From positions 144,089 to 208,088 of the forward strand of contig NZ_JAMJWE010000006.1 in assembly GCF_023554105.1 (NCBI RefSeq): DNA of 64,000 nucleotides. The letters run 5' to 3'. This document shows positions 24,563 to 36,153 of the stretch, one piece after another (the stretch's first letter is position 1; each line of letters opens with the position of its first letter). The translations under genes were made by a program, and so were the position numbers. The notes beneath the pieces are model-generated. The model was not told where the DNA came from and did no database searches. It saw nothing but the letters and a program-made list of their open reading frames with translations. The stretch comes from Brucella sp. 21LCYQ03. GTDB lineage: Bacteria; Pseudomonadota; Alphaproteobacteria; Rhizobiales; Rhizobiaceae.

Positions 24563-25975
24563 TTAGAGCAGCCTGTAAGGCAGGATTCCTCGGCGGTCGT
24601 GATCGACCGCCAACCTGCTTTTCAGCGGCGGCACCGCACGCTGCACGCATTCGGCCCGCTCACAAATCCGGCAGGAAACACCAATTGGGTCAAATGCCGA
24701 GCGTGTGGCAATATCAAGCCCATCCGCATAGACAAAATCCTGCGCATGTGTGACTTCACAGCCCAGAGCAATCGCATAGCGACGCTGCGGCGCGTGAAAG
24801 CCACCCTCACTCTTGGTCAATTCCATTGCAACGCAGAGATAGCGCGCACCATCCGGCGTTTCGGCAAGCTGGCGGATAATCCGTCCGGGCGTCTCAAACG
24901 CCTGATGCACATTCCACAACGGACAGGCAGCACCATAACGCGCAAACTGCAGCTTCGCGGCACTGTGCCGCTTGGTGATGTTTCCAGCGCGATCAATACG
25001 CGCAAAAAACACCGGCACACCGCGCTGACCGGAACGTTGCAATGTGCTCAGACGATGCGCAACCTGTTCAAGGCTTGCTCCAAAGCGCGATGCCAGCAAT
25101 TCCAGATCATGCCGCAGCTCTTTGGCGGCAGACAGAAACGTCTGATAGGGCAAGACCAGCGCACCCGCGAAATAATTGCGCAGGCCGATTTTGCAAATCT
25201 CGACCGCCTCGGCTGAACGAAAATCGGCACGCTTTGCAATTGCTGTGACAAGCTCCTCCATTTCGAGTTCAGCAATCTGAAACGCAATCTGAAAATTTCG
25301 CGTCGATGCTGGCGAATATGGATTGAGATAGAGCACCCGCGCAACAGGATCGAATCGCCGCAAAATGGCTTCATCAGGATCTGCGCGTGCCACGCGAACG
25401 CGATAACGCTCTTCCATATATTGCGGCAGTGCCACGCCGATGTCGCGAAATGGTATCCTCAGCTCGTCTGCAAGTTTTTCCGCCGCAATATCAAGCTCGT
25501 GCACGTAATTATCGATGAAATGAAAAAAGTCGCGCACCTCTTCATAAGGCGCAGGTTCTGCAACGGACGGCGCACGCCCAAGCTGATGATCGAGGCTCGC
25601 GAGCTGTTCACTGTTACGTCGATAAGCCTGATGACAGGCAATCAGCGCATGAGCCAGCCCCGGCGCATTCTGCGTGATCAGCTTTAATTCCTGCAAATTC
25701 GGCTTGTAATTATCGAACACTGGATCGGCCAACGCTTCCGATACAGCCGATAACAACCGATCATCATCGCCCAGCGAAATGGCACCAATATCAATCTGAT
25801 AATTTTCAGCCAGTGCCAGCAGCACAGCGGCAGATACAGGCCGCTGGTTATTCTCGATCTGATTGAGATAACTCGTTGAAATACCTAAGCGTTCAGCAAA
25901 GCCAGACTGGGTTGCCTTGTGCTGCTCGCGTATGTCGCGGATCTTCCTGCCAACATAGAGTTTTTTGGGTGCCAT
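24563..25975 (-). CDS. Short-chain fatty acyl-CoA regulator ScfR (PccR-like)
   Basis: 470-residue XRE-family regulator that in Rhodobacter (PccR) activates propionyl-CoA assimilation. It has an N-terminal helix-turn-helix (GFAERLGISTSYLNQIENNQ), a middle IrrE/DUF955-type region that lacks HExxH (FQIAFQIAELEMEEL), and a C-terminal DUF2083 region with a cysteine cluster CRICERAEC that may bind a ligand or metal. I chose ATG 25975 (MAPKKLYVGR). It is divergent from pccB-pccA-mcm, with TTTGCAAA motifs between, consistent with local control. Confidence 0.9.
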   Translation of the reverse strand: MAPKKLYVGRKIRDIREQHKATQSGFAERLGISTSYLNQIENNQRPVSAAVLLALAENYQIDIGAISLGDDDRLLSAVSEALADPVFDNYKPNLQELKLITQNAPGLAHALIACHQAYRRNSEQLASLDHQLGRAPSVAEPAPYEEVRDFFHFIDNYVHELDIAAEKLADELRIPFRDIGVALPQYMEERYRVRVARADPDEAILRRFDPVARVLYLNPYSPASTRNFQIAFQIAELEMEELVTAIAKRADFRSAEAVEICKIGLRNYFAGALVLPYQTFLSAAKELRHDLELLASRFGASLEQVAHRLSTLQRSGQRGVPVFFARIDRAGNITKRHSAAKLQFARYGAACPLWNVHQAFETPGRIIRQLAETPDGARYLCVAMELTKSEGGFHAPQRRYAIALGCEVTHAQDFVYADGLDIATRSAFDPIGVSCRICERAECVQRAVPPLKSRLAVDHDRRGILPYRLL

Positions 25976-25989
25976 ATCCGGGTGCCATA

Positions 25990-26019
25990 TTTGCAAATTT
26001 GCATTTCGCTATTTGCAAA
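25990..26019. promoter_or_regulatory. TTTGCAAA operator cluster between scfR and pccB
   Basis: Two perfect palindromes TTTGCAAA (25990-25997 and 26012-26019) are 22 bp apart centre to centre, about two helical turns. An imperfect copy TTTGCATT (25998-26005) abuts the first. TTTGCAAA repeats are the known binding element of PccR/ScfR regulators. The cluster lies 15 bp upstream of scfR and about 110 bp upstream of pccB, so it could control both. Confidence 0.75.
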
Positions 26020-26128
26020 TTTATAAATTACACAATCCCACCTTTTCAAGCTTTCAGAATGCGGCATACTGGCTCTAAGCATTGAGACAATAATTCCGTA
26101 ATTTCTTAGCTTTCCAAGGTCATAGCGA

Positions 26129-27661
26129 ATGCAGGAACTTCTCGAACAGCTTGAAGCCCGTCGTGCCGAAGCCCGTCTTGGCGGCGGACAGAAGCGCATC
26201 GATGCGCAACACGGCAAAGGCAAGCTCACCGCCCGCGAAAGATTAGACGTGCTTCTCGACGAAGGATCGTTCGAAGAGTTTGATATGTATGTCACCCATC
26301 GCTGCACCGACTTCGGCATGGAAAAGCAGAAGATCGCAGGCGATGGCGTTGTCACCGGTTGGGGCACGATCAATGGCCGGCAGGTCTATGTATTCAGTCA
26401 GGATTTTACTGTTCTTGGCGGCTCGCTTTCTGAAACCCACGCGCAGAAAATCTGTAAGATCATGGATATGGCGATGCAGAATGGCGCGCCGGTCATTGGG
26501 CTCAATGATTCTGGCGGCGCACGCATTCAGGAAGGCGTAGCATCCCTTGCAGGCTATGCTGATGTTTTCAAACGCAATGCTGATGCTTCCGGGGTCATTC
26601 CGCAGATTTCCGTGATCATGGGGCCATGTGCGGGCGGCGCGGTCTACTCGCCAGCCATGACCGATTTCATCTTCATGGTGCGCGACAGTTCCTACATGTT
26701 TGTGACTGGCCCAGACGTGGTGAAAACCGTCACCAACGAAATCGTCACAGCAGAAGAACTGGGCGGCGCCTCGACACATACTAGGAAATCATCGGTTGCC
26801 GATGGCGCCTATGAAAACGATATCGAAACGCTTGAGCAGGTTCGCATCCTTTTCGATTTCCTGCCGCTGAACAATCGTGAGAAAGCGCCGACCCGTCCGT
26901 TCCATGACGACCCGGCTCGCCTTGAAATGCGGCTTGATACACTAATCCCGGACAGCGCCAACAAGCCTTACGACATGAAAGAGCTGATTCTCGCGCTGGC
27001 GGATGAAGGCGACTTCTTTGAAATTCAGGAAGCATTTGCCAAAAACATCATCACCGGCTTTATCCGTATGGAAGGCCAAACAATCGGCGTCGTCGCCAAT
27101 CAGCCGATGGTACTGGCGGGTTGTCTCGATATTGATTCATCACGCAAGGCAGCGCGCTTTGTCCGGTTCTGCGATGCATTCAGCATTCCAATCCTGACAC
27201 TTGTGGATGTACCGGGCTTCCTGCCGGGGACATCACAGGAATATGGCGGCGTGATCAAACACGGTGCCAAGCTGCTCTTTGCCTATTCGCAGGCAACCGT
27301 CCCGATGGTCACACTGATCACGCGTAAAGCCTATGGCGGCGCTTATGACGTGATGGCATCCAAACATATCGGTGCCGACATCAATTATGCGTGGCCGACG
27401 GCAGAAATCGCCGTGATGGGTGCCAAGGGAGCGACCGAAATCCTTTATCGCTCGGAACTTGGCGACGCGGAAAAAATTGCGGCCCGCACGCAAGAATATG
27501 AAGAGCGCTTCGCCAATCCATTCGTTGCTGCCGAACGCGGCTTCATTGACGAAGTGATCATGCCGCATTCTTCCCGCCGCCGTATCGCCCGTGCGTTCTC
27601 TGCGCTTCGCAATAAGAGCCAGACCGCGCCATGGAAGAAACACGACACCATTCCGCTGTAA
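26129..27661 (+). CDS. pccB: Propionyl-CoA carboxylase beta subunit (carboxyltransferase)
   Basis: Transfers carboxyl from biotin to propionyl-CoA, giving (S)-methylmalonyl-CoA. The 510-residue protein has the carboxyltransferase fold with [17 protein letters not shown], the oxyanion-hole segment [34 protein letters not shown], and the second oxyanion segment [20 protein letters not shown]. Length is normal. It starts the pccB-pccA-mcm operon, opposite scfR. Confidence 0.96.
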   Translation: MQELLEQLEARRAEARLGGGQKRIDAQHGKGKLTARERLDVLLDEGSFEEFDMYVTHRCTDFGMEKQKIAGDGVVTGWGTINGRQVYVFSQDFTVLGGSLSETHAQKICKIMDMAMQNGAPVIGLNDSGGARIQEGVASLAGYADVFKRNADASGVIPQISVIMGPCAGGAVYSPAMTDFIFMVRDSSYMFVTGPDVVKTVTNEIVTAEELGGASTHTRKSSVADGAYENDIETLEQVRILFDFLPLNNREKAPTRPFHDDPARLEMRLDTLIPDSANKPYDMKELILALADEGDFFEIQEAFAKNIITGFIRMEGQTIGVVANQPMVLAGCLDIDSSRKAARFVRFCDAFSIPILTLVDVPGFLPGTSQEYGGVIKHGAKLLFAYSQATVPMVTLITRKAYGGAYDVMASKHIGADINYAWPTAEIAVMGAKGATEILYRSELGDAEKIAARTQEYEERFANPFVAAERGFIDEVIMPHSSRRRIARAFSALRNKSQTAPWKKHDTIPL

Positions 27662-27683
27662 GATTGCTACGGGTACGATTCAG

Positions 27684-29687
27684 ATGATCAAGAAAATCCT
27701 CATTGCCAATCGCGGCGAAATCGCATGCCGGGTTATCAAAACCGCCAAGAAAATGGGCATTGCGACAGTCGCAGTCTATTCCGACGCAGACCGCAACGCG
27801 CTGCATGTCAAAATGGCTGACGAAGCAGTCCACATCGGACCAGCGCCCTCGAACCAGTCTTACATCGTCATTGATAAAATTCTCGCAGCAATCAAAGATA
27901 CTGGCGCAGATGCCGTTCATCCGGGTTACGGTTTCTTGTCTGAGAACCCGCGCTTTGCGCAAGCGCTGAAAGCCGCCAATGTCACTTTCATTGGCCCGCC
28001 CGTGAATGCCATTGAAGCCATGGGCGACAAGATCACCTCTAAAAAGCTGGCAAGCGAAGCCGGTGTCTCGACCGTTCCCGGCCATATGGGGCTGATCGAG
28101 AATGCAGACGAGGCAGTCCGCATTTCCACATCTATCGGCTATCCGGTGATGATTAAGGCTTCCGCAGGTGGCGGCGGCAAGGGAATGCGCATTGCATGGA
28201 ATGATGATGAAGCCCGCGAAGGCTTCCAGCTTTCCCGCAATGAGGCGAAATCCTCCTTTGGCGATGACCGTATCTTCATCGAAAAATTCGTCACCCAGCC
28301 GCGCCATATCGAAATTCAGGTGCTCGGCGACCAGCACGGCAATGTCATTTATCTGGGCGAACGCGAATGTTCCATTCAGCGCCGCAATCAGAAAGTGATT
28401 GAGGAAGCGCCCTCTCCGTTTCTCGATGAAGCAACACGCAAAGCCATGGGCGAACAGGCGGTCGCGCTTGCCAAGGCAGTTGGCTATTTTTCCGCAGGCA
28501 CGGTCGAATTCATCGTCGATGGTGATCGCAATTTCTATTTCCTCGAAATGAATACGCGCTTGCAGGTCGAGCATCCGGTAACGGAACTCATCACAGGCAT
28601 TGATCTGGTTGAGGAAATGATCCGCGTTGCTTCTGGTGAAAAGCTGCGCCTTAGTCAGGCTGACGTGAAACTCAACGGCTGGGCAATCGAAAGCCGCCTT
28701 TATGCCGAAGACCCTTATCGCAACTTCCTGCCTTCCATTGGCAGGCTGACGCGCTATCGTCCGCCCGTCAAGGGACGCAATGCAAACGGCACCATCATCC
28801 GCAATGACACAGGTGTCTTTGAGGGCGGCGAAATTTCGATGTATTACGACCCCATGATTGCAAAACTGTGCACATGGGGACCGGATCGGACAAGCGCAAT
28901 TATCGCGATGAGCGGAGCTCTCGATGCATTTGAAGTGGAAGGCATCGGCCACAATCTGCCATTTCTGTCCGCCGTTATGGAGCATCCGCGTTTTCGTGCG
29001 GGCGCACTGACCACTGCGTTCATTGCTGAAGAATATCCCGATGGCTTTGGAGGTGTGGCGGTATCGGAAGATGATGCGCATATGCTCGCCACCGTCGCTG
29101 CACAGATCAATCTGGGTGTCGAACGGCGCGACAGCCAGATTTCCGGCAGGCTTTCGCCGCAGGATCAGTCGGTCGCCACCGATTGGGTGGTGACACTTGG
29201 CGGCCACAGCCTGCCCATTCGCATATCTGAGGGCGAAGGCGGCACCATCATCAACTTTGCCGATGGCAAAAACCTGCCCGTTGCCAGCGACTGGCATCCC
29301 GGCAATCAGCTTGGCTCGTTCACGGTTGACGGCAAGTCAATTGCCGTCAAGGTTTTGCGTTCAGGAACAGGCTGGCGGCTGCGCTGGCGCGGCATTGATG
29401 TGATCGCTCATGTCCGCAGGCCACGCGTAGCAGAATTGGCAAAGCTTATGCCGGTTAAGCTGCCACCGGATACATCAAAAATGCTGCTCTGCCCTATGCC
29501 TGGCGTGATTACCTCTGTTCTCGTCAAAGATGGTGATACGGTCGAGGCTGGTCAGCCACTGGCAACCGTAGAAGCCATGAAGATGGAAAATGTGCTGCGC
29601 GCCGAGCGTCGTTCAACGGTTAAGCGCATCACTGCGGAAGAAGGCGCAAGCCTCGCGGTTGATGAGCTTATCATGGAATTTGAGTGA
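27684..29687 (+). CDS. pccA: Propionyl-CoA carboxylase alpha subunit (biotin carboxylase and biotin carrier)
   Basis: 667-residue protein. N-terminal biotin carboxylase ([20 protein letters not shown]), ATP-grasp with [32 protein letters not shown] and [14 protein letters not shown]; then a PCC-specific BT domain; then a biotinyl carrier domain with the target lysine in EAMKMEN about 35 residues from the end. I start it at 27684 ([11 protein letters not shown]), 22 bp after pccB; the longer frame overlaps pccB. Confidence 0.96.
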   Translation: MIKKILIANRGEIACRVIKTAKKMGIATVAVYSDADRNALHVKMADEAVHIGPAPSNQSYIVIDKILAAIKDTGADAVHPGYGFLSENPRFAQALKAANVTFIGPPVNAIEAMGDKITSKKLASEAGVSTVPGHMGLIENADEAVRISTSIGYPVMIKASAGGGGKGMRIAWNDDEAREGFQLSRNEAKSSFGDDRIFIEKFVTQPRHIEIQVLGDQHGNVIYLGERECSIQRRNQKVIEEAPSPFLDEATRKAMGEQAVALAKAVGYFSAGTVEFIVDGDRNFYFLEMNTRLQVEHPVTELITGIDLVEEMIRVASGEKLRLSQADVKLNGWAIESRLYAEDPYRNFLPSIGRLTRYRPPVKGRNANGTIIRNDTGVFEGGEISMYYDPMIAKLCTWGPDRTSAIIAMSGALDAFEVEGIGHNLPFLSAVMEHPRFRAGALTTAFIAEEYPDGFGGVAVSEDDAHMLATVAAQINLGVERRDSQISGRLSPQDQSVATDWVVTLGGHSLPIRISEGEGGTIINFADGKNLPVASDWHPGNQLGSFTVDGKSIAVKVLRSGTGWRLRWRGIDVIAHVRRPRVAELAKLMPVKLPPDTSKMLLCPMPGVITSVLVKDGDTVEAGQPLATVEAMKMENVLRAERRSTVKRITAEEGASLAVDELIMEFE

Positions 29688-29695
29688 GGACGGAT

Positions 29696-31837
29696 ATGAG
29701 CGAGCGCCCCACAAAAAGCGATTGGTCGAAGCTGGCCGAAAAGGAACTGAAGCGCCCTACCGATAGCCTTGTCTGGCACACACCCGAAGGCATAGACGTG
29801 AAGCCGCTTTATACGGCTGATGATTTAGCTCCGATCGGGCATCTCGACACTCTGCCCGGCTTTGAACCCTTTCTGCGCGGGCCGCGTGCAACCATGTATG
29901 CCGGTCGCCCATGGACCATCCGGCAATATGCGGGCTTTTCGACCGCCGAAGAATCGAACAATTTTTACCGCAAAGCGCTTGCAGCCGGTCAGCAAGGTGT
30001 ATCGGTTGCTTTTGATCTCGCGACGCATCGCGGCTATGACAGCGACCATCCGCGCGTTGAAGGCGATGTGGGCAAAGCAGGCGTAGCAATCGACTCAGTA
30101 GAGGATATGAAAATCCTCTTTGATGGCATCCCGCTTGAAAAGATTTCCGTCTCCATGACGATGAACGGCGCGGTTATCCCGATCCTCGCCAATTTTATCG
30201 TCGCTGGCGAAGAACAGGGCGTTTCTCGCGATCTGCTGTCGGGCACCATTCAGAATGATATTCTGAAAGAGTTCATGGTGCGCAACACCTATATCTATCC
30301 GCCGGAACCCTCTATGCGGATTATTGCGGACATCATCGCCTATACCGCGACGGAAATGCCGAAATTCAACTCGATTTCCATCTCCGGCTATCACATGCAG
30401 GAAGCCGGTGCGACGCTGGTGCAGGAACTGGCATTTACGCTGGCCGACGGCCGAGAATATGTGCGCGCAGCACTCAACAAGGGCCTCAATGTCGATGAGT
30501 TTGCTGGGCGTCTGTCGTTCTTCTTCGCCATTGGCATGAACTTCTTCATGGAAATCGCCAAGCTGCGCGCAGCCCGCCTGCTCTGGTCGCGCATCATGAA
30601 GGAATTCGACCCGAAAAAGCCCGGCTCGCTGATGCTGCGCACTCATTGCCAAACATCAGGCGTGTCTTTGCAGGAGCAAGACCCTTACAACAACATCGTA
30701 CGAACGGCCTTTGAGGCTATGTCGGCGGCGCTTGGCGGCACGCAATCGCTGCATACCAATTCTTTTGACGAAGCCATTGCTTTGCCGACGGAATTTTCTG
30801 CGCGCATTGCCCGTAACACGCAGCTTATTCTGCAAAACGAAACCGGCGTTACCAAAGTCGTCGATCCGCTTGCGGGCTCCTATTACATCGAAAGCTTGAC
30901 CAACGAACTGGCCGAAAAAGCATGGGCGCTGATTGAAGAAGTCGAAGGCTTAGGCGGCATGACCAAGGCCGTTGAAAGCGGTCTGCCCAAGCGCCTGATC
31001 GAAGAAGCAGCCACCCGCAGGCAGGCCGCGGTCGATAAGGGCGAAGAGGTCATCGTCGGCGTCAACAAGTTCCGTCTGGAGCAGGAAGACAATATCGACA
31101 TTCTCGAAATCGATAACACCGCCGTCCGCAATTCGCAGATTGCTCGCCTCAATCGCATCAAAGAAACCCGCAACAAAGCTAAGGTCGAAGCAGCACTTTC
31201 CGAACTGGAACAGGTCGCAAAGACCGGCGAAGGCAATATCTTGGCGGCAGCGGTGGAGGCCTCGCGTGCACGCGCAACCGTCGGCGAAATTTCAGACGCC
31301 ATGCGCAGCGCATTCGGCGATCACGCTGCTGTGCCGAAAGTCGTCAAGGATGTCTATGGCACAGCCTATGAGAATGAGCCGGAATATTTGACGCTTGTAG
31401 AACGCCTGGAAGAATTCTCCAAAAACACCGGTGACAAGCCGCGTCTGATGGTTGCCAAGCTCGGTCAGGATGGGCACGACCGCGGTGCAAAAATCATTGC
31501 TTCTGCCTTTGGTGACATCGGCTTTGAAGTGCTGGCCGGGCCTTTGTTTCAAACACCCGATGAAGCGGCTGATATGGCGATCAAGGCAAAGGTGCATGTG
31601 CTGGGCGTGTCATCGCTGGCAGCCGGGCATAAAACACTGTTGCCGCAGCTTGTCGAAACACTTCGCAAAAAAGGTGCTGAAAATATCATCGTCGTTTGTG
31701 GCGGTGTGGTTCCACGTCAGGACTACCAATATCTGTTCGATCGTGGTGTATCGGCAGTGTTTGGCCCGGGAACAAATGTGCTTGATTGCGCGCGCGCAGT
31801 GCTTGATCTCATGGAAGGAAAACGCCGTAATCTCTGA
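29696..31837 (+). CDS. mcm: Methylmalonyl-CoA mutase, single-chain adenosylcobalamin enzyme
   Basis: Rearranges (R)-methylmalonyl-CoA to succinyl-CoA. The 713-residue protein has the substrate-binding TIM-barrel ([20 protein letters not shown]) and the C-terminal B12 domain with the DxHxxG lower-ligand motif in [10 protein letters not shown]. This is the homodimeric type. I start it at 29696, following GAGGACGGAT; the pccA stop is 8 bp upstream. With PCC it completes propionate oxidation. No epimerase or MeaB gene lies beside it. Confidence 0.95.
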   Translation: MSERPTKSDWSKLAEKELKRPTDSLVWHTPEGIDVKPLYTADDLAPIGHLDTLPGFEPFLRGPRATMYAGRPWTIRQYAGFSTAEESNNFYRKALAAGQQGVSVAFDLATHRGYDSDHPRVEGDVGKAGVAIDSVEDMKILFDGIPLEKISVSMTMNGAVIPILANFIVAGEEQGVSRDLLSGTIQNDILKEFMVRNTYIYPPEPSMRIIADIIAYTATEMPKFNSISISGYHMQEAGATLVQELAFTLADGREYVRAALNKGLNVDEFAGRLSFFFAIGMNFFMEIAKLRAARLLWSRIMKEFDPKKPGSLMLRTHCQTSGVSLQEQDPYNNIVRTAFEAMSAALGGTQSLHTNSFDEAIALPTEFSARIARNTQLILQNETGVTKVVDPLAGSYYIESLTNELAEKAWALIEEVEGLGGMTKAVESGLPKRLIEEAATRRQAAVDKGEEVIVGVNKFRLEQEDNIDILEIDNTAVRNSQIARLNRIKETRNKAKVEAALSELEQVAKTGEGNILAAAVEASRARATVGEISDAMRSAFGDHAAVPKVVKDVYGTAYENEPEYLTLVERLEEFSKNTGDKPRLMVAKLGQDGHDRGAKIIASAFGDIGFEVLAGPLFQTPDEAADMAIKAKVHVLGVSSLAAGHKTLLPQLVETLRKKGAENIIVVCGGVVPRQDYQYLFDRGVSAVFGPGTNVLDCARAVLDLMEGKRRNL

Positions 31838-31890
31838 ATGAGATCAGACGGATACGGTGCAAACAAGACTCATTTTATCAACGACTTGAG

Positions 31891-31917
31891 AAGCCGGACG
31901 AACTATCCGGCTTTATT
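31891..31917 (+). terminator. Terminator after the pccB-pccA-mcm operon
   Basis: AAGCCGGA (31891-31898) and TCCGGCTT (31906-31913) form an 8-bp perfect stem with a 7-nt loop and are followed by TATTGTTT. It stands about 50 bp beyond mcm, shortly before the convergent 120-residue gene ends. Confidence 0.75.
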
Positions 31918-31930
31918 GTTTCGAGACCAA

Positions 31931-32365
<435 letters not shown>

Positions 32366-32439
32366 TCACCTTTCCCTGCAACTTCTGATGCCTATATCAA
32401 AAATGCACCTGCATTTATTACAACCAGAAAGGACATCTC

Positions 32440-32976
32440 ATGGCCATCACACGAAAGGAAGAAGCCCGCGCGTTGAATGCAGAAGAACGCGAACTGGTAG
32501 AAAAATCCCACCACCCGCTTCTTCAGGAAGTTCCCGACTCTGAACTATCGCAGCTTGCAAAGCTTTTGCGCGACCGCCGCAGCAAAGCACGGGATCAGGC
32601 CCATCAACGTCGACGCGAAATGCGTGGCAAAGCTGCCGCACGCGGTGCATCGGCATCAAAGGCTGACGAAGGCTCACACCTGAAAGTTTCTGTTCTGGCT
32701 ATGGCCATGCGCCGCATCAATGCAGAAGTTGATCGCCGCCGCAGCATGTCGGCAAGCAACGACCTTATCGCTAATGCGAAGAAGGCTCTAGCAACCAAGA
32801 AAGCCAGCGAAAAGAATGAAACGACGTTTAACACGCGGCACGCGCGTCATGGCATGCGCAATATTCCCAATGAGAAAGCAGACAGCCTCATCCGGCCAAT
32901 GGAGCGTGGACGTTTGAAAAAAGCCGCCAGCGTAGCTCAAGCTAAACGCGATGCCCGACAGGAAGCCGCGAGCTAA
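32440..32976 (+). CDS. Hypothetical basic helical protein, 178 residues
   Basis: Strongly charged, Arg/Lys/Ala-rich protein without membrane segments, beginning MAITRKEEARALNAEERELV. Its composition (RRSKARDQAHQRRREMRGKA, KKALATKKASEKNE) suggests extended helices and nucleic-acid or anionic surface binding, but I recognise no domain. A sequence GAAAGGA gives a reasonable ribosome-binding site, and a terminator follows. Divergent from the stress-promoter gene. Confidence 0.7.
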   Translation: MAITRKEEARALNAEERELVEKSHHPLLQEVPDSELSQLAKLLRDRRSKARDQAHQRRREMRGKAAARGASASKADEGSHLKVSVLAMAMRRINAEVDRRRSMSASNDLIANAKKALATKKASEKNETTFNTRHARHGMRNIPNEKADSLIRPMERGRLKKAASVAQAKRDARQEAAS

Positions 32977-32987
32977 TTACCCTGTAC

Positions 32988-33027
32988 CATCACCCGGAAA
33001 TGGACTTCATTTTCGGGTGATGTTTAT
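32988..33027 (+). terminator. Terminator after the 178-residue gene
   Basis: CATCACCCG (32988-32996 region) pairs with CGGGTGATG (33014-33022), extended by GAAA/TTTT to about 13 bp, and is followed by TTTATTT. Confidence 0.75.
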
Positions 33028-33082
33028 TTAAAAACAATGGTTTAAAATTCTTTCTTATACAATAGATTTATAAATCTCACTC

Positions 33083-33916
33083 TCAGAAATGTAATCCAAA
33101 ACCCTGCATCAAACGGCGAATAGCATAATCAGGCTTGTTCGATGTGAACACCACCAGATCATCGTGATGATGTAGCGCCTCATCAATCTCGCGTGGTTGC
33201 AAAAGTGAAACCGTGCGCCGCGCTATCGCCTCGGCAGGGTCGAGCCAATCGACCGGCCACGGTGCTAGCCGTCGGAAAACATTGACCAGAAAAGGATAAT
33301 GCGTGCAGGCCAGTACGACAATATCCGTGCGTTCATCGGCCTTTTCAACAAAGCATGGCGTGATCTGTTCAACGACCAGCGCCTCATCGATCTTCTCACC
33401 GCGAATATGGGCTTCCGCTACACCTGCAAGCCGATCCGCTCCGACAAGCCGCACATGACATTGTGAGCCAAAAGACTGGATGAGATCACGCGTATAGGCA
33501 CGCTTGACCGTACCGGGTGTTGCAAGCACGGAGACGAGCCCTGACGACGTACGTTCGGCAGCAGGCTTTATTGCGGGAACCGTTCCGACAAAAGGCACCG
33601 AAGAATAAGCACGGCGCAAATCATCAAGCACCAGCGTTGAGGCTGTGTTGCACGCGATCACCGCAATTTCGGGATCATGCTCAGCGATAAACTTGCCAAA
33701 AAGTTTGACAATACGCGCGCGGAGCGCTTCTTCTTCCCAGTCCCCATAGGGAAAGCCGGCATCATCGGCAATATAAACAAATCGTCGATCCGGCATCATA
33801 ACCCGCAACTCGCGCAAAACCGTCAGACCACCGATACCACTATCAAAGACCAGAACCGGCCTTTCGGAATGGAGCGACAACATGCCGGAGTGCTCTGCTG
33901 CGGGTGCTGGTTTCAT
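33083..33916 (-). CDS. murI: Glutamate racemase
   Basis: Supplies D-glutamate for peptidoglycan. The 277-residue protein has the two catalytic cysteines in VIACNTAST and VLACTHYPF, and the N-terminal [15 protein letters not shown] motif with the conserved Asp and Ser. Its ATG overlaps the stop of the upstream tRNA methyltransferase gene by four bases, so the two are coupled. Confidence 0.96.
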   Translation of the reverse strand: MKPAPAAEHSGMLSLHSERPVLVFDSGIGGLTVLRELRVMMPDRRFVYIADDAGFPYGDWEEEALRARIVKLFGKFIAEHDPEIAVIACNTASTLVLDDLRRAYSSVPFVGTVPAIKPAAERTSSGLVSVLATPGTVKRAYTRDLIQSFGSQCHVRLVGADRLAGVAEAHIRGEKIDEALVVEQITPCFVEKADERTDIVVLACTHYPFLVNVFRRLAPWPVDWLDPAEAIARRTVSLLQPREIDEALHHHDDLVVFTSNKPDYAIRRLMQGFGLHF

Positions 33917-34743
33917 TCAGCCTTGTCCTCTGTTGCCGGTTTGCGTGCACGGCTTTCTGGTGCACCCGAACCACGCGGCTTTTTGGGTGTAAACACATCA
34001 AGCGATGTGATCACGCCGCGTAGAAGTTTGAGTTCTGCCGATGCAAAACCTGCGCGCGTCAGAACCGATCGCAGATTATTGACCATGATTTCTTTTTTGG
34101 CCTCAGGGCGGAAATAACCCCGAATATCAAGCGCCTCTTCCAGATGATTGAAAAGACTCTGCAATTCCTGCTTAGGCGCTGCTTCCATTTCTGGTCCACG
34201 GAAAACGGTATCCGTCTCGCTCTCAAGGCCCGACTTCATCCACTCATAAGACATGAGCAATACGGCCTGCGCGATATTAAGCGATGCAAAGGCCGGATTA
34301 ACCGGGAATGTCACCAGTTCATCCGCAAGACCAACTTCTTCATTGCTAAGACCAAAACGCTCGCGCCCGAACATGATGCCAGTCTTCTCACCAGCTCTGA
34401 AACGGTGGCGCAATTCGCCATTGGCTTCCACCGGGCTGCGCACCTGCTTAAAGCCGTCACGCTCACGTGCTGTTGTGGCATAAACGAAATTGAGATCAGC
34501 AAGCGCCGATGGGAGATCATCATAAACAACCGCATTATCGATGATGTGATCCGCCTTGCTGGCAGCGGCGCGGGCTTTCTCGCTCGGAAATTCTTCACGC
34601 GGCTGCACAAGACGCAATTCGGCAAGACCAAAATTTGCCATGGCGCGCGCCACCATGCCGATATTCTCCGGCAATTGCGGATTAACCAGAATGATCGCCG
34701 GACCTTCGGTGATCAAAGGGCGCTGTTTGTCTGTACCTGCCAT
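33913..34743 (-). CDS. TrmH-family RNA methyltransferase, TrmJ-like
   Basis: 276-residue SPOUT-class methyltransferase. The knot motifs are visible: [35 protein letters not shown] and [14 protein letters not shown], matching TrmJ-type enzymes that make 2'-O-methyl groups at position 32 of tRNAs. A charged, Pro-rich C-terminal tail follows. I chose ATG 34743 (MAGTDKQRP), with ACGGAA upstream. The longer frame to 34893 adds unconserved residues. The exact RNA target is inferred. Confidence 0.88.
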   Translation of the reverse strand: MAGTDKQRPLITEGPAIILVNPQLPENIGMVARAMANFGLAELRLVQPREEFPSEKARAAASKADHIIDNAVVYDDLPSALADLNFVYATTARERDGFKQVRSPVEANGELRHRFRAGEKTGIMFGRERFGLSNEEVGLADELVTFPVNPAFASLNIAQAVLLMSYEWMKSGLESETDTVFRGPEMEAAPKQELQSLFNHLEEALDIRGYFRPEAKKEIMVNNLRSVLTRAGFASAELKLLRGVITSLDVFTPKKPRGSGAPESRARKPATEDKAE

Positions 34744-34922
34744 GATAATTTCCGTCACTACTATATCAACACGGCGCTTCCCTGACATGTTTGACAGAGA
34801 ATCGCAAAGATTCCCCTTACAAACATTGTCAAAAATCGCGTGTAGTAGCGGAATAACACCAGTCTTCGGCCCTTCCATGGCAGACTGCGCCAACCGACAT
34901 CGAGTTAACAGGGAGGAAAATC

Positions 34923-35507
34923 ATGTCCGGCAAAAAGATTCTCATGATCTGTGGCGATTTCTGCGAAGATTATGAAACCATGGTTCCATTTCAGACGCTT
35001 CTGGCCGTTGGGCACAAAGTTCATGCGGTATGCCCCGGCAAAAAAGCGGGTGACGCCATTGCGACCGCTATTCACGACTTCGAAGGGCACCAGACTTACA
35101 CCGAAAAGCCCGGCCATAATTTCACGCTCAATGCAACATTCGCCGATGTGAAAGCTGAGAACTATGACGCGCTGGTTATTCCGGGCGGGCGCGGACCAGA
35201 ATATCTGCGCCTTGACGACAAAGTCATTGCCATTGTTGAGCATTTCTTTAAAGCCAACAAGCCTGTTGCAGCTGTCTGCCATGGCGCGCAACTACTCGCC
35301 GCCGCGCGTGTTCTGGAAGGTCGCACCTGCTCCGCTTATCCGGCCTGCCGCCCTGAAGTTGAGCTCGCAGGCGGAACCTACGCCGATATTCCAGTCGATC
35401 AGGCCGTGACTGACGGAAATCTTGTGACGGCTCCTGCGTGGCCTGCCCATCCGGCATGGCTTTCGCAGTTCCTCGCCGTTCTTGGCACAAAAATCACGCA
35501 TAGCTGA
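34923..35507 (+). CDS. DJ-1/PfpI family protein
   Basis: 194-residue class-I glutamine amidotransferase-like protein of the PfpI/YhbO type, relatives of which act as deglycases or chaperones under stress. The nucleophile elbow [12 protein letters not shown] holds the reactive cysteine near residue 120, with a preceding [13 protein letters not shown] block. Strong GGGAGG ribosome-binding site. Divergent from the trmJ-murI pair. Confidence 0.9.
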   Translation: MSGKKILMICGDFCEDYETMVPFQTLLAVGHKVHAVCPGKKAGDAIATAIHDFEGHQTYTEKPGHNFTLNATFADVKAENYDALVIPGGRGPEYLRLDDKVIAIVEHFFKANKPVAAVCHGAQLLAAARVLEGRTCSAYPACRPEVELAGGTYADIPVDQAVTDGNLVTAPAWPAHPAWLSQFLAVLGTKITHS

Positions 35508-35568
35508 GAGACGGTTTAAACCGCGACTTTCATCATGCATGGCATTTCGCTAAAAATGCCAAATCAGA

Positions 35569-35600
35569 GCCTTTCCGGTAAATCTGCCGGAGAGGCTTTC
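35569..35600 (+). terminator. Terminator after the DJ-1/PfpI gene
   Basis: GCCTTTCCGG (35569-35578) pairs with CCGGAGAGGC (35587-35596), one wobble, followed by TTTCTT. It lies between the DJ-1 gene and the secreted 157-residue gene. Confidence 0.75.
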
Positions 35601-35622
35601 TTGAAATGATATGGAAGGTCAC

Positions 35623-36096
35623 ATGAAACCCGCCAAAACCATTGCTCTCTCGTTTGCCATAAGCATCAGCGCAATTCTCTTCGGCCCAGCAAATCTCGCC
35701 AATGCGCAGGAAGCCGCTGGCGCTGAAGTGGCGGTCATTTCGGAGCAGTATCCGGCGCCGGCGCCAGACACCTTCGGCCAGACGCAGTTCGTTTTGTCCG
35801 GCAATCCAGTTGTTCCTCCGCGCGACTACAGCAAAGGAACAATGCTTCCGTCCAAAGACGATTACCAGTCCAATGAACGCGGACGCATCTATGATGTTGT
35901 CTTTGCCGGTATTGAAGCAGGCAAGATGCAATTCGAAGTCAGAGGCTATTCAATTGATAGCTTGGATTTTCCGGCGAGTGGCCAAACCATAGAATTTCCC
36001 GCTGATCAACGGCAGGTAATCATCCGCGACCTCACGTTCAACATTGATGAAGTGGCAGCCGGAAGCATCACTTATACGGTTCAACCACTCAAGTAA
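35623..36096 (+). CDS. Hypothetical exported protein, 157 residues
   Basis: Unrecognised. A clear signal peptide MKPAKTIALSFAISISAILF ends near ANAQEA, and the mature part is mostly beta, closing with GSITYTVQPLK. The start at 35623 follows GGAAGG. Likely periplasmic. The next gene (RHH_4) starts 57 bp downstream; the relation is unknown. Confidence 0.72.
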   Translation: MKPAKTIALSFAISISAILFGPANLANAQEAAGAEVAVISEQYPAPAPDTFGQTQFVLSGNPVVPPRDYSKGTMLPSKDDYQSNERGRIYDVVFAGIEAGKMQFEVRGYSIDSLDFPASGQTIEFPADQRQVIIRDLTFNIDEVAAGSITYTVQPLK

Positions 36097-36153
36097 GTTG
36101 CAGCCAACAGCAATCTGCGCGACACTGACCTTCGGGAAAAACGGGAGAAAGTC

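Noticed and set aside
27558..29297. 579-codon open frame on the minus strand
   Set aside because: It is antisense to pccB and pccA, whose product has all conserved motifs; the frame is a codon-usage shadow with a composition unlike any protein family.
33061..33080. Palindrome GATTTATAAATC as murI terminator
   Set aside because: It has no loop and is A/T-rich; no U-run beyond what the composition gives.
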